A DNA stretch of 64,000 nt. It comes from Anaerolineae bacterium (lineage in GTDB: Bacteria; Chloroflexota; Anaerolineae; Aggregatilineales; UBA2796). Position numbers and translations under genes: made by a program. Under the pieces are notes generated by a model, which was given only the letters and a program-made list of their open reading frames with translations, was not told where the DNA came from and made no database searches. The stretch covers positions 62,001 through 126,000 of the forward strand of contig JAHBVK010000007.1 in assembly GCA_019637555.1 (NCBI GenBank), given 5' to 3'. Of the stretch, positions 63,676-64,000 are shown piece after piece. Every line of letters begins with the position of its first letter. Position 1 is the first letter of the stretch.

Positions 63676-64000
63676 ATGACTGAACGAACAGGCGATCCAT
63701 TCCGCGATCTGGCGGATTCTTCCCTTAACTTCTTGCAACGATTCGGTGTCGATCCTGCCGATCGCAGCGCGATTGAGGATCGGATCATGATCTTTGAGGA
63801 AGAAGTCAGAGAATTAACCGAAGCCGTGCGCGAAGGGACTGACTTGAATCACATTGGTGAGGAAGCTGCGGATGTGATTGTGACAATCATTACCATGTGC
63901 CACTCAGCGGGTGTTGATACGGAAGCATTGATCGAGCAGGCGTATAGGGTAGTAGCTAAAAATGATGCCAAGACGCATGAAACGCACATCTTTAAGGACG
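63676..64000 (+). CDS. MazG-like nucleotide pyrophosphohydrolase, C-terminus cut by window edge
   Basis: About 108 residues are visible, starting at ATG 63676 with GGAG about 11 bases upstream. The all-helical MazG pattern is clear: a first EEEVRELTEAV helix, then IGEEAADVIVTIITM with the second acidic pair, and the KND turn. MazG-type enzymes hydrolyse NTPs or dNTPs to monophosphates, using Mg2+ bound by these Glu/Asp residues. It lies after the nuo terminator and has its own start. The end of the gene is beyond the window. Confidence 0.82.
   Translation, partial: MTERTGDPFRDLADSSLNFLQRFGVDPADRSAIEDRIMIFEEEVRELTEAVREGTDLNHIGEEAADVIVTIITMCHSAGVDTEALIEQAYRVVAKNDAKTHETHIFKD

Overview
The window is a 64 kb piece of a bacterial chromosome that looks like Chloroflexota, probably an Anaerolineae-type lineage. 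Base composition is moderate and even, about half G+C by eye. Starts are a mix of ATG, GTG and TTG, and the genes are mostly short co-directional runs. The phylum call is inference from gene content: fused NuoCD, NuoI with a long Ala/Pro tail, a large thioester alpha-2-macroglobulin, paired SCO1 and cytochrome c, two recA genes and a Gram-positive-type LexA box. No single marker gene proves it. I see no rRNA, CRISPR array, transposase, integrase or prophage. It reads as stable core chromosome with many lone housekeeping genes. The only RNA gene I can support is tRNA-Cys(GCA).

Region by region. 1-5.7 kb: a truncated GAF-domain sensor translationally coupled to a response regulator, a family 2 glycosyltransferase, a TerC membrane protein, a HEAT-repeat protein, two tiny DUF1328-like membrane proteins and a YggT protein. 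5.7-19 kb: a CocE-type hydrolase, a CstB-like persulfide dioxygenase/rhodanese fusion, a NUDIX plus beta-lactamase-fold pair, an SCO1 and cytochrome c pair, a DinB-fold protein, an FtsB/DivIC-like protein, the first RecA, a SMI1/KNR4 protein, a glycosidase lipoprotein, a Tam-like methyltransferase and a small possible ribbon-helix-helix protein. 19-25 kb: an AT-rich regulatory stretch, the second RecA under a promoter with a LexA-type box, a heterodimeric ABC exporter and a PPP-family phosphatase.

25-33 kb: a ClC transporter with CBS and RCK_C domains, a lone CpaF-like ATPase, a PfkB kinase, MurD, GreA, tRNA-Cys and a LuxR-type regulator. 33-46 kb: a 1997-residue alpha-2-macroglobulin, a cluster of palindromic repeats, a GNAT acetyltransferase, a class III nucleotide cyclase, a VOC protein with its own LexA-type box, an AraC regulator, trigger factor, and a run of Rieske protein, TusA-like protein, anchored protein and RecF. 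46-58 kb: a HerA/YjgR-like ATPase and two partners, a NatAB-type ABC transporter, an AHSA1 protein, an AraC regulator, a PfkB kinase, an MTA/SAH deaminase, a STAS-like protein and homoserine dehydrogenase. 58-64 kb: a geranylgeranyl-reductase-family flavoprotein, then IscX-NuoB-NuoCD-NuoI read from one promoter, and a truncated MazG-like protein.

How the genes fit together. DNA repair is represented by two RecAs and RecF; only the second RecA carries an SOS-type operator. Respiration is represented by part of the complex I arm (B, CD, I, without A, E-H or J-N), with IscX plausibly helping Fe-S supply, and by SCO1 with cytochrome c for a copper oxidase encoded elsewhere. Sulfur chemistry appears in the persulfide dioxygenase/rhodanese and the TusA-like protein. 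A family of intergenic palindromes with a GGTT-loop-AACC core recurs and in two places doubles as a terminator.
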